Source of the DNA: Oegoconia quadripuncta
Lineage: Eukaryota > Arthropoda > Insecta > Lepidoptera > Autostichidae
DNA length: 64,000 nucleotides
Direction: 5' to 3'
NCBI GenBank assembly: GCA_949316235.1
Contig: OX438750.1
Location: 22,632,865-22,696,864, forward strand
Made by a program: the position numbers and the translations under genes
Part shown: in pieces, positions 43,495 to 53,540 of the stretch
Numbering within the stretch: the first letter of the stretch is position 1
Layout of the letters: each line of letters opens with the position of its first letter
Notes under the pieces: model-generated
The model's database searches: none
Told to the model about the DNA's origin: nothing
The model's input: only the letters and a program-made list of their open reading frames with translations

Positions 43495-43585
43495 GCAACG
43501 CGCTGCGTCGCTCAAGAGGTACGCATTGCTACAAACGTACATAATTTTGCGCCGCCGCGCTCCCGGTCGCACCACGTGGTGTGTT
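43495..43585. other. CpG-dense patch
   Basis: About thirteen CpG steps in 90 bp (GCAACGCGCTGCGTCGCTCA, GCGCCGCCGCGCTCCCGGTC) inside AT-rich DNA. It resembles the core of a host promoter or a conserved first exon more than any repeat here. No TATA or start-codon context could be fixed. Confidence 0.3.
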
Positions 43586-43824
43586 AGTATCATTTCAATA
43601 ATCTCAGTCTAAAACATAAAGTATATAGCAACCGGTCTATCCAGAATCTAGTGCCATTCCAGTGTCATTTTTAGGAATGACAATAACCAATATACCTGGA
43701 AGCCACATTTAAATAAGTTGACTAGTAAAATGAATAGCTTTTCGTATGCATTACAAATTCAACAATACATTTTCAAGCTTGAAAAAGACTAAGGCGAAAA
43801 GCTAAAGTAATAATTATCTATATT

Positions 43825-44103
43825 GGCGCCCTCATTGGACAAATTAAGATTTATTTTTAAATAAAGAATAATTCAAAAAAATCGCTCTGATCTGTACTCG
43901 AGAAGCCTAAAGGCTAATTATAAATAATACCTAATTAGCTATACTGGGAGTTATTTCTCAGAATACACGATAATAAAAAAGTGGCCAGTTTTATCAATAA
44001 TTTGAAGTTTTCGTAAATAAAAAGGTATTATTTATAATTAGCTTTTAGGCCTCTCGAGTGCAGGTGAAAGTGCAGAAATCTTAATTTATCCAATGAGGGC
44101 GCC
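43825..44103. mobile_element. 279-bp MITE with long inverted ends
   Basis: Starts GGCGCCCTCATTGGACAAAT and ends ATTTATCCAATGAGGGCGCC, giving outer arms of about 28 bp. A second pair lies inside: CTCGAGAAGCCTAAAGGCTA and TTAGCTTTTAGGCCTCTCGA, each next to a TATTATTTATAATTAGC-type block. TATCTATATT to the left and AATATAGATA to the right suggest that the symmetry extends beyond these bounds. Confidence 0.75.
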
Positions 44104-44341
44104 ACTGGACGGAATAAACCCTCTTAAAATAAATATAGATATTTGATTCTAGTTCATAAGCTTTTTTTCAGCTCTTATCGTTTCTTTTATCGCAGCGTCA
44201 ACGCTTTATAAGCTCACAACAATGACGAGCCAGGGTGACAATTGAAATTGAATATATACTTATAGCTATAGAGAATGTATCGTTATGGTATTATAGGAGA
44301 CAATTATGCAGTACTTATAACAAGGCAAAAAATGGGGCATG

Positions 44342-45000
44342 TTAGGTAAGTGAAATAGAAGGTATTGGCATAGGTTAGTTTTTTTTTGATTTTTCAAAAC
44401 TATATTCGAATAAAGCGTGATTTGTGTCATTTGACGGTCGAGTTTTTAGCCTATTCCAAATAATTACATCATTAAATTAAATTAACAAAGAAAATTAAAT
44501 AAAAAAAGAAGAGCATTATCTTGGGTCCTGTCAATAACCATTGTTTATTTATATATTTATTAATATATGTATTAATATATTCATTTATATATCATTTATA
44601 TGTTCGTGTATATATTCATTTATATATTCGTAGGCTTATTTATGTACTTATTATTTATTTTCTTATTTTCATTTTACTTGTGTGCACTCTATGTGTCCCC
44701 TTCACTATTGTTATTTCCTATGTTGGGTATGCTGGAAGATATCTCTTTTAGGGATAAGCTCCCCTTTTGTATATGTTACTCTTAAGTATCACTGTAATTG
44801 TTTTCTGTGTATGCAATAAAGTGTTAAATAGAAAATAAATAGAAATAGAAAACTTGGAGAAAATATGAGATCCAAATAAATTTCGCATGATAGGATCCCT
44901 ACAAATCCCGCCAGTCGCATATCTATATCAAGCCAGCGCTTGCGTTTTTGAAAAAAAACTTAAAGCACCTATGCCAATAACTTCTATTTCACTTACCTAA
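44342..45000. mobile_element. 659-bp element with 34-bp terminal inverted repeats
   Basis: Left end 44342-44375 begins TTAGGTAAGTGAAATAGAAG and pairs with 44967-45000 with one mismatch in about 34. Weaker pairing continues through the T-rich inner part. No transposase frame. A LINE 3' end occupies its centre, so the original element was probably about 310 bp. Confidence 0.75.
44505..44850 (+). mobile_element. LINE 3' untranslated end inside the inverted-repeat element
   Basis: After an AT-rich part come GCTGGAAGATATCTCTTTTA, GGGATAAGCTCCCC, GTATATGTTACTCTTAAG, TGTGTATGCAATAAAGTGTT and an AAATAGAAAATAAATAG tail. Same plan as 17125-17308. The left edge is unclear. Confidence 0.55.
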
Positions 45001-45382
45001 GTATTTTTTTCTTTACGGTAAAAAAACTCATCCTGTAGGTATATTGCTTGGTAGCGGGGGAGACCTTTTCGACCTGAACTGCAGACTATACAAATACACC
45101 CTGTATTTGAATTCATCTAATTCCCATTAACAGGTGACGTCACTCTCGATTACGAAAAATTTTCTCCAAGGAACCATAGCTTAATTCGATTAAAAAAAAA
45201 TCGATTACCTACCCATACAAGTAAGCTATTCTGAAATGAACTTTCAAATGGAAGTCGAACAATTTTCGGCTGGTGACTCCACTCCTGGTGAACCTCTTTC
45301 CACTAGAAAACATAGCCGAATTTAGTCCAACATTGTTGGACTTCAATACTAAAGGTGATATCGGAATGGTTTACTTTGTGTG

Positions 45383-45384
<2 letters not shown>

Positions 45385-45423
<39 letters not shown>

Positions 45424-45674
45424 TCTTTATTTGCCAAGAAAACAGTAAAAACTAAAATATAAAATGACCTTATAATTATGACAAAAAGGTCTGTAGCTCA
45501 GCATATGGTCGCTGGGAACCAGCGGCCGCTGATTTTCAGCCACAGCCTGCAGTTATGTACAGTCCACCACACAGACATGCCATCTGGTAGACCGTACATA
45601 TATCACTTATGTACTAATTGGACTCAAGTGACACACATAAGATAAACAGTTATTGGATTAAATTTGGCATATAC
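45385..45674 (-). mobile_element. LINE 3' untranslated end with TTA microsatellite tail
   Basis: Reading on the minus strand from the stop: CTGTACATAACTGCAGGCTG, CAGCGGCCGCTGGTTCCCAG, AAGGTCATTTTATATTTTAG, CTTGGCAAATAAAGATTT and then (TTA)n of about 11 units (45385-45420). A tandem tail after AATAAA marks the 3' end of the element coding for 45675-46157. Confidence 0.75.
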
Positions 45675-46157
45675 TCAACAGCGAAATTCGTTACGAGTCG
45701 CCACAACTTCGGACTGCTGTAATAACAGCCATTTTGAACATCGGGATCTGAATGTAGAAAGCGAAACCGATAACGAGCTCCGTACAGGTGGAGGTAAATC
45801 ATTCCAGATCCTTGATGCCGCAAATTTGAAACAGCCAGAAGTTGCAGCGAGAGTATAAACTGGTACAATAAATAGATGTCCTCTGTCCCTGAGGCGGGAA
45901 GGAATCTTTTTAAATTTAATTTTATTTAACAAATAACATGGTGAACCCGAGTTACACAATGAATGTAAAAAGCATGCATATTTCAATCTCCTTGTATTAC
46001 TCATATTTAAAATTTTTTTTTCAATAAGGTAAGGGGTGATATGGTGACGTCTGGGAATGCCGAAACTGTACCGCATGCAAGCGTTCTGAACCCTTTGTAT
46101 AGCGTTGGAAGTTTTAGCATAAAGACAGGGGCCGTAAACAATGTAACCGAAAATGTT
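45675..46157 (-). pseudogene. LINE reverse-transcriptase C-terminal region
   Basis: Continuous minus-strand frame of about 160 codons, open at the upstream edge and stopped at 45675. It shows NAIQRVQNACMRYSFG near residue 20, HHITPYL soon after, and near the end ASRIWNDLPPPVRSS and FRSRCSKWLL. These are the post-catalytic landmarks of non-LTR reverse transcriptases: LQ-x-VQN-x-x-R, then (R/S)-x-W-N-x-LP. The catalytic YxDD part is absent because the copy is 5'-truncated. No in-frame stop interrupts the 160 codons, so this copy may be younger than the other LINE relics here. Confidence 0.85.
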
Positions 46158-46415
46158 TCATGAATTCAGCTATGGTTCCTAGTGGATGTTGGAGTATGGT
46201 TGTTCGTAATGTAGTGGAGTCACGAGTAACAGGAATTACACGAATTAAATTTAACCCTGTATAATCTAGTTGGGGCATCAGTTCACAATTCTGTTGCTGT
46301 GTGACATATTTGCCTGGTGCTCGTACATTATACTATTTTACCTACTTAATTGTGGAACGAAATAAATGTTTTATTAATTGATTGAATGTTTAATGTAAGA
46401 ATCTCTCATATATTT

Positions 46416-46735
46416 AACCGCCTCCGTGGCTCAATGTAAACAACATTGGGTTTACGTTTCGGAGGTCGCGGGTTCGATCCCCAGCGGTGTACATATTTAG
46501 TACTCGGTTTGGTTGGTGGTAGGACATATTAAATGTCCGCCTGGCTAGCTACCACCATCTTATCTAAATCTGCCGCCAAACAGCAATGTTAGCATTGTTG
46601 TGTTCCGGTTGTCAGAGATAAGATAGCCATTCCCCCATATAAGATGAGGTTTCCGGGTCAGTACGCTACCACCTTCGGCCTCATCCTTAATTAACATCAG
46701 CTGTGATTGAGGTAAAGTTGTGGATAAAAAAAAAA
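46416..46735 (+). mobile_element. SINE-A, full length
   Basis: Head AACCGCCTCCGTGGCTCAAT, B box GGTTCGATCCC, full body and an A tail after GTTGTGGAT. The tail lost the usual ACCCGTTGTGCAT word. AATCTC occurs shortly before the head (46399-46404) and directly at the A tail end, a likely target-site duplication. Confidence 0.9.
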
Positions 46736-46739
46736 TCTC

Positions 46740-47325
46740 GCTTGCTTTATGTTAACTTTTTGTCGTATATTTTCTAATCTGAGTATACATTACAATAAAG
46801 GATATATTCGCAGTTGGTCCAATTCCCAAGTATAGTTTAATTAATGATAATAACATTCAACGCCATAATATAGTGTCTTTCTGAGAAACAATTTGATGGA
46901 AGCATTTACTGCCGACTTGCTACTGAATCTTAACTATTACTATTAATAACTGATACACATCACGGAATCTTTTAGGAACGTCTCTACCAATATGTAAACA
47001 TCAAATATGTGATATAAATCAACTGTAACACGTTTACCCATATCCTTTTCGGCTACCATGTTCGCTATTTATATGGGATGTATTGCGTTTTGCCTGAAAT
47101 AACTGTAAAGGTACCATAAAGAGAGAATATTCGTTTCCCCACAGTACTGTATTCAAGGCACATGCTTGGCATAAACATACAAACGAATAGACATACAGGA
47201 TGTGTGTAAATGGAGCGGCCCTTGTAAGCTGTGAAAATGCTACAAATACTGAGAGAAAGATTCGCAGTTGAATTCGAAATTTGAATATCATTTTTATACG
47301 CTCTGTTTTATAAACGTTGTTGTTT
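46740..47325. other. unassigned DNA
   Basis: No recognised repeat; an 85-codon minus frame at 47034-47291 has no domain. Confidence 0.4.
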
Positions 47326-47329
47326 TTGT

Positions 47330-47480
47330 CACCATATCAGTCACAGGACGTCCATTGCTGAACATAGACTGGATTATACGGCCTGCATCCAGCGATTTCC
47401 CACAAATATATCCTTCCACTGTCCACCTTGTACTACGCCACGCTTGCCGGTGAGTGGTCTCCACTCTAAAACTTACCAAA
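47330..47480 (+). repeat. dispersed repeat Q, copy 1
   Basis: CACAGGACGTCCATTGCTGA, ACATAGACTGG, GGCCTGCATCCAGCGATTTC, CACCTTGTACTACGCCACGC and GAGTGGTCTCCACTCTA. Matches 59550-59720 in order and orientation. Likely a fragment of a common lepidopteran retroelement. Confidence 0.6.
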
Positions 47481-47584
47481 ATATAATTTAATCGCAGCTT
47501 ATTTACGTGCAAGGCGATGAAAACTAAAGCTCTTTAAAGCTTATCAAGTACCTACGTGTGATCGAAATAGTTATAGCGCGAATT

Positions 47585-47695
47585 CATTAAGAAATCGATC
47601 TTGAGATTTAGATCGCGTCTCAATACAAGTGTCAACTTAAGGTCATCTCATTTCAAGGTTCTCTTGAGAAAGGGATATTAATAGGGGCCTTAGGT
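47585..47695 (-). mobile_element. MITE I, copy 2
   Basis: AATCGATCTTGAGATTTAGA, TCGCGTCTCAATAC, TTAAGGTCATCTCATTTCAA and GATATTAATAGGGGCC are the reverse arrangement of copy 1. Confidence 0.6.
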
Positions 47696-47699
47696 CAAT

Positions 47700-49060
47700 A
47701 TCACCATAATTCCATTACCTTCCATTCCATCCATCCACCATCCCATCCGCATAATATCAGCCAAATAGATAATACCTTTAAAATAAAAACAATAAAAAAA
47801 AACTAGTTTTTGCTCAACCTGTAGAGCAACATGCCTGTGATATTGAGGGTAAATATCAACTCGTAAAATTACTATCGGCTTCCGAATTACAGAATATTGG
47901 AACTAAAGCCATGTAGGCTTGAGTACTACTGAGAATTGAAAATAGTCTTATAAATATAAAAATAGTTAATATTTTCTTAACATACTTTCTAGGTTCGTCG
48001 TGGAAGTCGCCTGGAAGAACATGCAATGAAATTCGCTTATAAATTATTTCGTACTATCGTTTGGATGCAGACGTAGTACAAAGTCAAGTTCATATAAACT
48101 TTCTCGTTCGGATTACAATTTATATAAAAAGGATGACATGAAGTAGAGTTATAGACCTAATTACGGTTCAGTAATTATAGTATAGCCCTGTTAATGCTTA
48201 ATATCTTATCCCCAGCACGCATTAGCTTATTGCCTTAATGACGACTGTTTGGATTTAGTCAGTCTGGTTTTACAAACCGTTATTACCGGTTTGCTCACCA
48301 AATTTGGCCTTTGACAACAAAATACCAAATTGAGCTTCTGTTTTGCTTGTCAACATTGACATTGAACCAACAAAAACAATTTTAAACCCTATTCTAGAGG
48401 CCTAAAGGTCTACTCAGACGGTAATGTAAAAATTGTGCCACCGTTAACGGTTCATATCACGACTCTACGCACGTTTTTCTTCAATTACTCACCTTTTCAA
48501 AGGCTCTATTCAATATTTAACATGCTTGACTTTTTTTATTTATATATTTTGTTGAGAAATTGGCGTACGGCAAGTACGAACATGACGAATGAAGTCGAGA
48601 AAGGTTTATATACGTTATAGTGATACGTATCTCAATTTTGAAAATGCCGAGAAATACGTAATTTCATTACGTATCCAGACTAGGGATACACTCTTTGCTC
48701 GGCGTCATGAAAAAGCGATTGCCTGTAGTCTGTTGTTAAGGGTGGTCTCCACTCAAAAATATACTAAAGTAGCTACTACTTGTATGTTTTTGTTCTGTCT
48801 GTATCACGTATGCAAAGTGTAAATTTAAGTACAGGTTTCGTGGCAAGTTCCAATGAAAATTTAGTTTTATGAGCTATCTGCTGAAGTGCTGTATCTAAAT
48901 ATTTCTTTTTAAAATATTCACATAAGAAAGGTCAATGTAAATATATTGAAATTATAAATATTGTGGTGTGGCAGACACTGTATATTCAATCTTATATCGC
49001 CTTGGAAAGAGACTAAGTACGTGAAGAAGAACTGCCGATGCAAAAAAAGAGGTGTTACAA
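47700..49060. other. unassigned DNA
   Basis: About 1.3 kb without recognised repeat. Small frames near 48435-48822 have no domain. A GCCGAGAAATACGTAATTTC stretch near 48646 shows weak self-complementarity with ATTACGTATCCAG. Confidence 0.4.
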
Positions 49061-49064
49061 GTTT

Positions 49065-49260
49065 GAAGCCTATGTCTGTCTATGTCAGTATAACGCAAAC
49101 GGCAGAACTAATTTGAAAACGGTTTGTTATTTTCGAAGGCAAGTATTTGCGAAGTGGTTCTAGTCTAGGTTATGTCGTTTCAAAGATATTTAGCTTTAAA
49201 CACAGTTGATTTAATTAATCTGGATCATATAATAATAGTCGTACAGGTAATTTCAAAATT
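49065..49260 (+). repeat. dispersed repeat H, eroded copy
   Basis: AACGGCAGAACTAATTTGAA, AACGGTTTGTTATTTTCG, TATGTCGTTTCAAAGATATT, TAGCTTTAAACACAGTTGAT. The 3' half is recognisable; the 5' half is lost or replaced. Confidence 0.45.
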
Positions 49261-49284
49261 TTCCATTTACGTTACACTCAGCTC

Positions 49285-49432
49285 AGCAGCTCTTTAAAGT
49301 CAGGTTAAATAGGCATCTTCTGGGAAAGCTCGTTCCATCGTAGACCTTATCTCGACATTAGTCCAGATTAAGGACAAGAGCGATCCCATTCTAATTAAAA
49401 AAAAAAAAAAAACAAAAAAAAAAAAAAAAAAA
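49285..49432 (+). mobile_element. LINE 3' end with long A tail
   Basis: A short frame LFKVRLNRHLLGKLVPS ends in a stop at about 49343, the same C-terminal motif as at 38650-38710. It is followed by CGACATTAGTCCAGATTAAG, GACAAGAGCGATCCCATTCT and an A run of about 35 with one C. Confidence 0.75.
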
Positions 49433-50280
49433 CCCCAACACATCCAATGTTTGCAATGTCATTTTTATATTGGTAATAGGAAATCTTGGTTTAGGTAAGT
49501 AGTTTCCGAGCGCACCCACGTGAAATTGTTTATGTAAATAGTGTTACCTTTCATCTCTTATATATTTACATCCGTGGGGGCTGGATTCCCAAAATTTCTT
49601 ATTGCGTGCTTACACGTATGTCATGAAACGACTGTTTTAATTTTGTGTTTTGCCTACAGTAATTTCAAGTGCATGTTGATGGGTCAGCTAGGAAGACTAT
49701 AGAAACTCTAGCCAGAGGGAGCTTCAAAAGATGTCCAAGTTCGTAGCATTCACATAATTTCTTTATTGTAATATTTTAATATAGAGAACAGAAATCAATG
49801 ACCTACAACCCGTGATGTGGCAGACAAAGGGCAGTCTCGATTTTTTATTCCTTTTTCAATACCAAAACTACTTTATAAACCACGTTTCAAAGAGTTATTA
49901 ACCCTATTAAGCCCTAATATGCCAGGTACCTACTTGTTGTAAACATATTCTAGGGTACATTGTACTTCTTTCTACTCTTAAGTTTGCGATAATAAATTAT
50001 ATTCATTAATTCATATTATTATCATCATTCGATCATATTAGTATCGAAATTGGCAAAACGGTACATTTCCCAATATGTCTGTTCCTCTGTCATAGTCATG
50101 TAAATTAGTATAGAATACATGTGAGAATAATAAATAATCTATCCAATGTTTTGTGTATCATTTGGGAACAAAATTTAATCCATATATCCCCAAATAGGAC
50201 GTCAGAAAGCCAATTGAAAATTTTATTCCCTCGTACAGAAGGGTTATTTACGATGGCTGCTCGCAACAGCTAAGTAATTA
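49433..50280. other. unassigned AT-rich DNA
   Basis: No recognised element or gene. Confidence 0.45.
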
Positions 50281-50288
50281 CTATTATA

Positions 50289-50551
50289 CAGGGTGTAACG
50301 GTTAAGTGTAGTCATATTTTAAGGGCTTGTTCTACCCATCAATACGAACAACTTTTACTATGGGGGCAACTTCGAAATCGCGAAAAAAAAATCAGCTGTT
50401 TCATACATTGCATCGGGAGGTTATTGAAATTTTCTATGGAACAGCTCATTTTTTTTTCGCGATTTCGAAGTTGCCCCCATAGTAAAAGTTGTTCGTATTG
50501 ATGGGTAGAACAAGCCCTTAAAATATGACTACACTTAACCGTTACACGGTG
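50289..50551. mobile_element. 263-bp hairpin MITE, 112-bp arms, TA target site
   Basis: Left arm 50289-50400 and right arm 50440-50551 are inverted copies with only three mismatches in 112 positions; the loop is 39 nt. The element begins CAGGGTGTAACGGTTAAGTG. TA flanks it at 50287-50288 and 50552-50553, the mariner-type target duplication. No transposase frame; the 92-codon minus frame is a product of the fold. The near-perfect arms imply recent origin or ongoing correction between the arms. Confidence 0.92.
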
Positions 50552-50646
50552 TATATAGGTAGATTTTAGAAAATTAAATTCCTGGAAAATTTTAATATTT
50601 GCCTGCTTTAGTTTCACAGTTTTTTTTTATAGAAAAATAGTTTAGG

Positions 50647-50775
50647 CCCGTATATTGTACCGTTCTCAAGACTGAGATGAATTTAAGTTGACACTTGGCA
50701 ATCTGTTGCATATTAAAACATTATCAAAAAATAGTATTCATCTCAATCTCAAGATCGGTTAAATTAATACGACCT
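50647..50775 (+). mobile_element. MITE I, copy 3
   Basis: CCCGTATATTGTACCGTTCT, CAAGACTGAGATGAATTTAA, GTTGACACTTGGC and an inverted arm CATCTCAATCTCAAGATCGG. Same orientation as copy 1. Confidence 0.6.
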
Positions 50776-51795
50776 CGTCTTTGTCATTCGTAGCTGGAAT
50801 ATGAGTAGAAACTAAATCAGACCGCGAATGCCAAGACAAATTATAAAAACCGGATGACATCAAATGAAATGTTTCACAATGTATAAAAGATACGTCTTGT
50901 TTTGCTTCAAAAACTCAAAACTGCTTATTTTATGAACGCAGCGCGTGACGATGTTAGTTACACAAGAAAATGACAGCAGTTTTTTCTATATGTCCGCAAT
51001 AAAAATGGTTACGCACATCATTCATAACACGGCCATTAGGCTTACTAAGTAAGATAAGTATAAAATCTAGTGTAATCATGTTACATTCTCGCCAGTTCGT
51101 TATAGGTACACTCTTTTTGACAACATTAATATAAAAGTTTAAACAGGTACTCAATTATTATTTAAAATTGTAACTATATTATATTTATAATTTAGAAATC
51201 CCTCAGGAGACTGTGTTATATATATCATCCAGATATATAAACCAACATGACTAAGAACCATCTTGTAAATTGTAAATCATCAGTTAGGAACGTCTTTTGC
51301 TCTTACTTTTACTAGTGACGTACATATACCTACACGATCTGACACGGCACAATCGTTATAATTCCAATATATTTACTTAAACTAATAAATAAAATATAAA
51401 TATATTCATCTCAAAATTCAGAGGAAAGTTAAGATGAAAGGCCCTGGACTGGAATAGTTGCTACCACCAAAGAAAGAAGAAGGTAACAATAATTTTTTGT
51501 ACAGTAAACATCTGTCTCAGACTGTACCATCTTGTGTTATTACTAAGATCAAGCAATTTCATTTCAATTATACAAACTTTTATGGAGGTTTAATTATGCC
51601 GTTAACTGTTAATAAGTGCCGATCTCGTATACCTCATGATCAGATCTTGACGAAATTCAAATGGAACCAGCTAAACGAAAATTCTAAAGCTCGGAATAAT
51701 TGGTGTACACACAGAAATGTTACTTTTTTTGATCGTAAGTGATGAACGCCTACCTCCACCATTTCCTGTAACCAAGTTAAAAAAGATGACGATGA
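50776..51795. other. unassigned DNA
   Basis: A 94-codon plus frame at 51458-51742 has no recognised domain. Otherwise AT-rich. Confidence 0.4.
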
Positions 51796-51800
51796 AATAT

Positions 51801-51845
51801 AAACTTTAACTTTCAAAACACTAGCTGTTTTGAAAGTTAAAGTTT
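51801..51845. repeat. perfect 20-bp palindrome with 5-nt loop
   Basis: AAACTTTAACTTTCAAAACA at 51801-51820 and its exact reverse complement at 51826-51845, separated by CTAGC. The neighbouring bases do not pair. Confidence 0.9.
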
Positions 51846-51849
51846 GTCT

Positions 51850-52475
51850 TAGTCTTTCTTCTCAGGGAACAACTTGGGAACAAGATATTCCAACTCAAAA
51901 GCATTTGAGGCATCTTACTTTTACTCTGCAATGACAGAAAGCTTCTGGGGCGACGGGATCATATGCTAAAATATTATGTTTGGCGAGTTCATTGATTATT
52001 AAAACACATGGGTCAAGAATAAAGTTCAATGGCTTTGCGAGCGAGACAAGCGTATCTATATATGGAGTTGACAGAGTCAATTACGAATATTGGCCCAATT
52101 GATAAGTAATTCAGTATTTTCTGACACTCTTGGGTACGAGAGCTGGAGTTATAAAATTTAATATTCATCCCTGTAATTGGCATATTTGTCACTTGGAGGA
52201 CTATCCACGCTAATATTGTAAGTACTTGTGTTATATTAGCTTTTATTCATTACGTCTGTGATCTTAATATTACAAGTTCATCTATTTAGGACATGTTGCG
52301 ATTAAGTAGGTCCATTTTCGAGAAAGAGGCTAATCGTCTAATACAACAATAGGCACAGATCGGGAAACTCCGGAACGCCGTTTAGTCCAAAATAACCCGG
52401 TGCTTAAACACTATACAATCAATGTGTGTTAAGTGATTACTTATGGTAATGAAACGTGGTTTCTGACCATAGGCG
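51850..52475. other. unassigned DNA
   Basis: No recognised repeat or gene. Confidence 0.4.
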
Positions 52476-52477
52476 TT

Positions 52478-53040
52478 ATAAGAAAGCTCAGATCATACGA
52501 GCTATGGAGAGGGCCACAATTAACGTCCGTACAGCGATAGGTACTGACATAGCCCAGCGGAGTAGTAAGTTGAAATGGCTGTAGGCAAGGCACATAGTCC
52601 GTACGACTGATGGTCGCTTGGGCATTAAAGTTTTAGAATGCAACCGCCTCCGTGGCTCAATATAAACAACATTGGGTTTACGATTCGGAGGTCGGCGGTT
52701 CGATCCCCAGCGGGGTACATGTTCAAGTACTCGGTTTGGTTGGTGGTAGGACATTTTAAATGTCCGCCTGGCTAGCTACCACCATCTTATCTAAATCTGC
52801 CACCAAGCAGCAATGTTAATAGCATTGTTGTGTTCCGGTTGTCAGAGATAAGATAGCCAGTCCTCCAAATGTGTTGGGGTTTGCGGGTCAGTACGCTTCC
52901 ACCTTCGACCTCATCTTCACTTAACATCAGGTGTGATTGAGGTCAAGTACCAACCCGTTGTGCATAAAAAAAAAAGAATTGAGACCACGCACCGACAGCG
53001 TAGCGTGGGACGTCCACACCAAGGTGGACGAATGAAATCT
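52478..53040 (+). pseudogene. LINE reverse-transcriptase C-terminal region, split by SINE-A
   Basis: Left part to 52639: a decayed frame with QIIRAMERATINVRTAIGT, TDIAQRSSKLKWL, a stop, then RHIVRTTDGRLGIKVLE. Right part from 52975 continues RPRTD and, after a frameshift, RSVGRP and TKVDE. This order (QR-x-MERAMLGVSL, DI-x-KLKWQWAGHI-R-TDGRW-KVLEW-RP, RSVGRPPTRW) is the well-known C-terminal tail of many insect LINE reverse transcriptases. At least one stop and one frameshift make it dead. The SINE insertion interrupts it between the KVLEW and RP blocks. Confidence 0.8.
52640..52974 (+). mobile_element. SINE-A, full length with target-site duplication
   Basis: Head CAACCGCCTCCGTGGCTCAA, B box GGTTCGATCCC, body and GTTGTGCATAAAAA tail. 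AGAAT at 52635-52639 recurs at 52975-52979. It splits a LINE coding relic. Confidence 0.95.
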
Positions 53041-53044
53041 ATAG

Positions 53045-53223
53045 TAAATAAATAATTAATAAATAAATATTTCGCACATATCGCCATCCAGTTCCACACT
53101 AAGCAACTAGGCTTGTATTATGGATACCAGATGGAAAATACACAAATACATTTTTTTTTTGTAAATAAATATATAAATGAAAAATACCCATAACTCGGAT
53201 TCATCATACGAACATCTATGGGG
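53045..53223 (-). mobile_element. SINE-B, 5'-truncated copy
   Basis: (AAAT)n tail, CATCCAGTTCCACACTAAGC, TATTATGGATACCAGATGG, TATAAATGAAAAATACCC, ATAACTCGGATTCATCAT. The tRNA-like head is missing. Confidence 0.8.
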
Positions 53224-53242
53224 AAGGCCCGTATTCAATTGT

Positions 53243-53345
53243 GGACGTCCCGTGGCTGATATGATAAAGAGGACGTACAAAGGTGCAAGCTTATCTCTAA
53301 AAAGAAATTTCTTCCAGCAAGACCGTGAGTGACAAGAGTGAGAAT
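53243..53345 (-). mobile_element. LINE 3' end fragment
   Basis: On the minus strand: TCTTGCTGGAAGAAATTTCT, TTTTAGAGATAAGCTTGCAC, CTTTGTACGTCC. The GCTGGAAGAAATTTCT-GATAAGC signature links it to 17125 and 44505. Confidence 0.5.
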
Positions 53346-53489
53346 TGAAGTGGATAGAAATACATACGTGTACAGATTTAATAATAATAAATACCTAATA
53401 ATAGTAATATGATATATAATAATTGTATACACATACTTATATGTACAATACATATACCTACTTACATATCTAAATAGATAAATAAATAC

Positions 53490-53491
53490 TA

Positions 53492-53528
<37 letters not shown>

Positions 53529-53540
53529 ATCTATATATAT
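53490..53540. repeat. TA microsatellite
   Basis: An almost pure (TA)n stretch with a TAT interruption at 53517 and a CT change at 53531. Probably length-variable; also able to form a cruciform. Confidence 0.9.

Larger units (their letters stand above)
45125..46245. mobile_element. MITE K, copy 3, split by a LINE
   Basis: Left terminal block 45125-45190 (ACAGGTGACGTCACTCTCGA, CCAAGGAACCATAGCTTAAT) pairs with the right block 46158-46245 (ATTCAGCTATGGTTCCTAGT, GTAGTGGAGTCACGAGTAAC). An inner pair lies at 45250-45265 and 45325-45345 (GAAGTCGAACAATTTT with CAACATTGTTGGACTTC). The LINE at 45385-46157 sits between the inner pair and the right arm. Confidence 0.6.

Noticed and set aside
50339..50617. 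92-codon minus-strand protein
   Set aside because: Generated by the hairpin MITE arms; no independent coding signal.
53490..53540. replication origin or centromere-type AT satellite
   Set aside because: Only a short TA microsatellite; no higher-order repeat.
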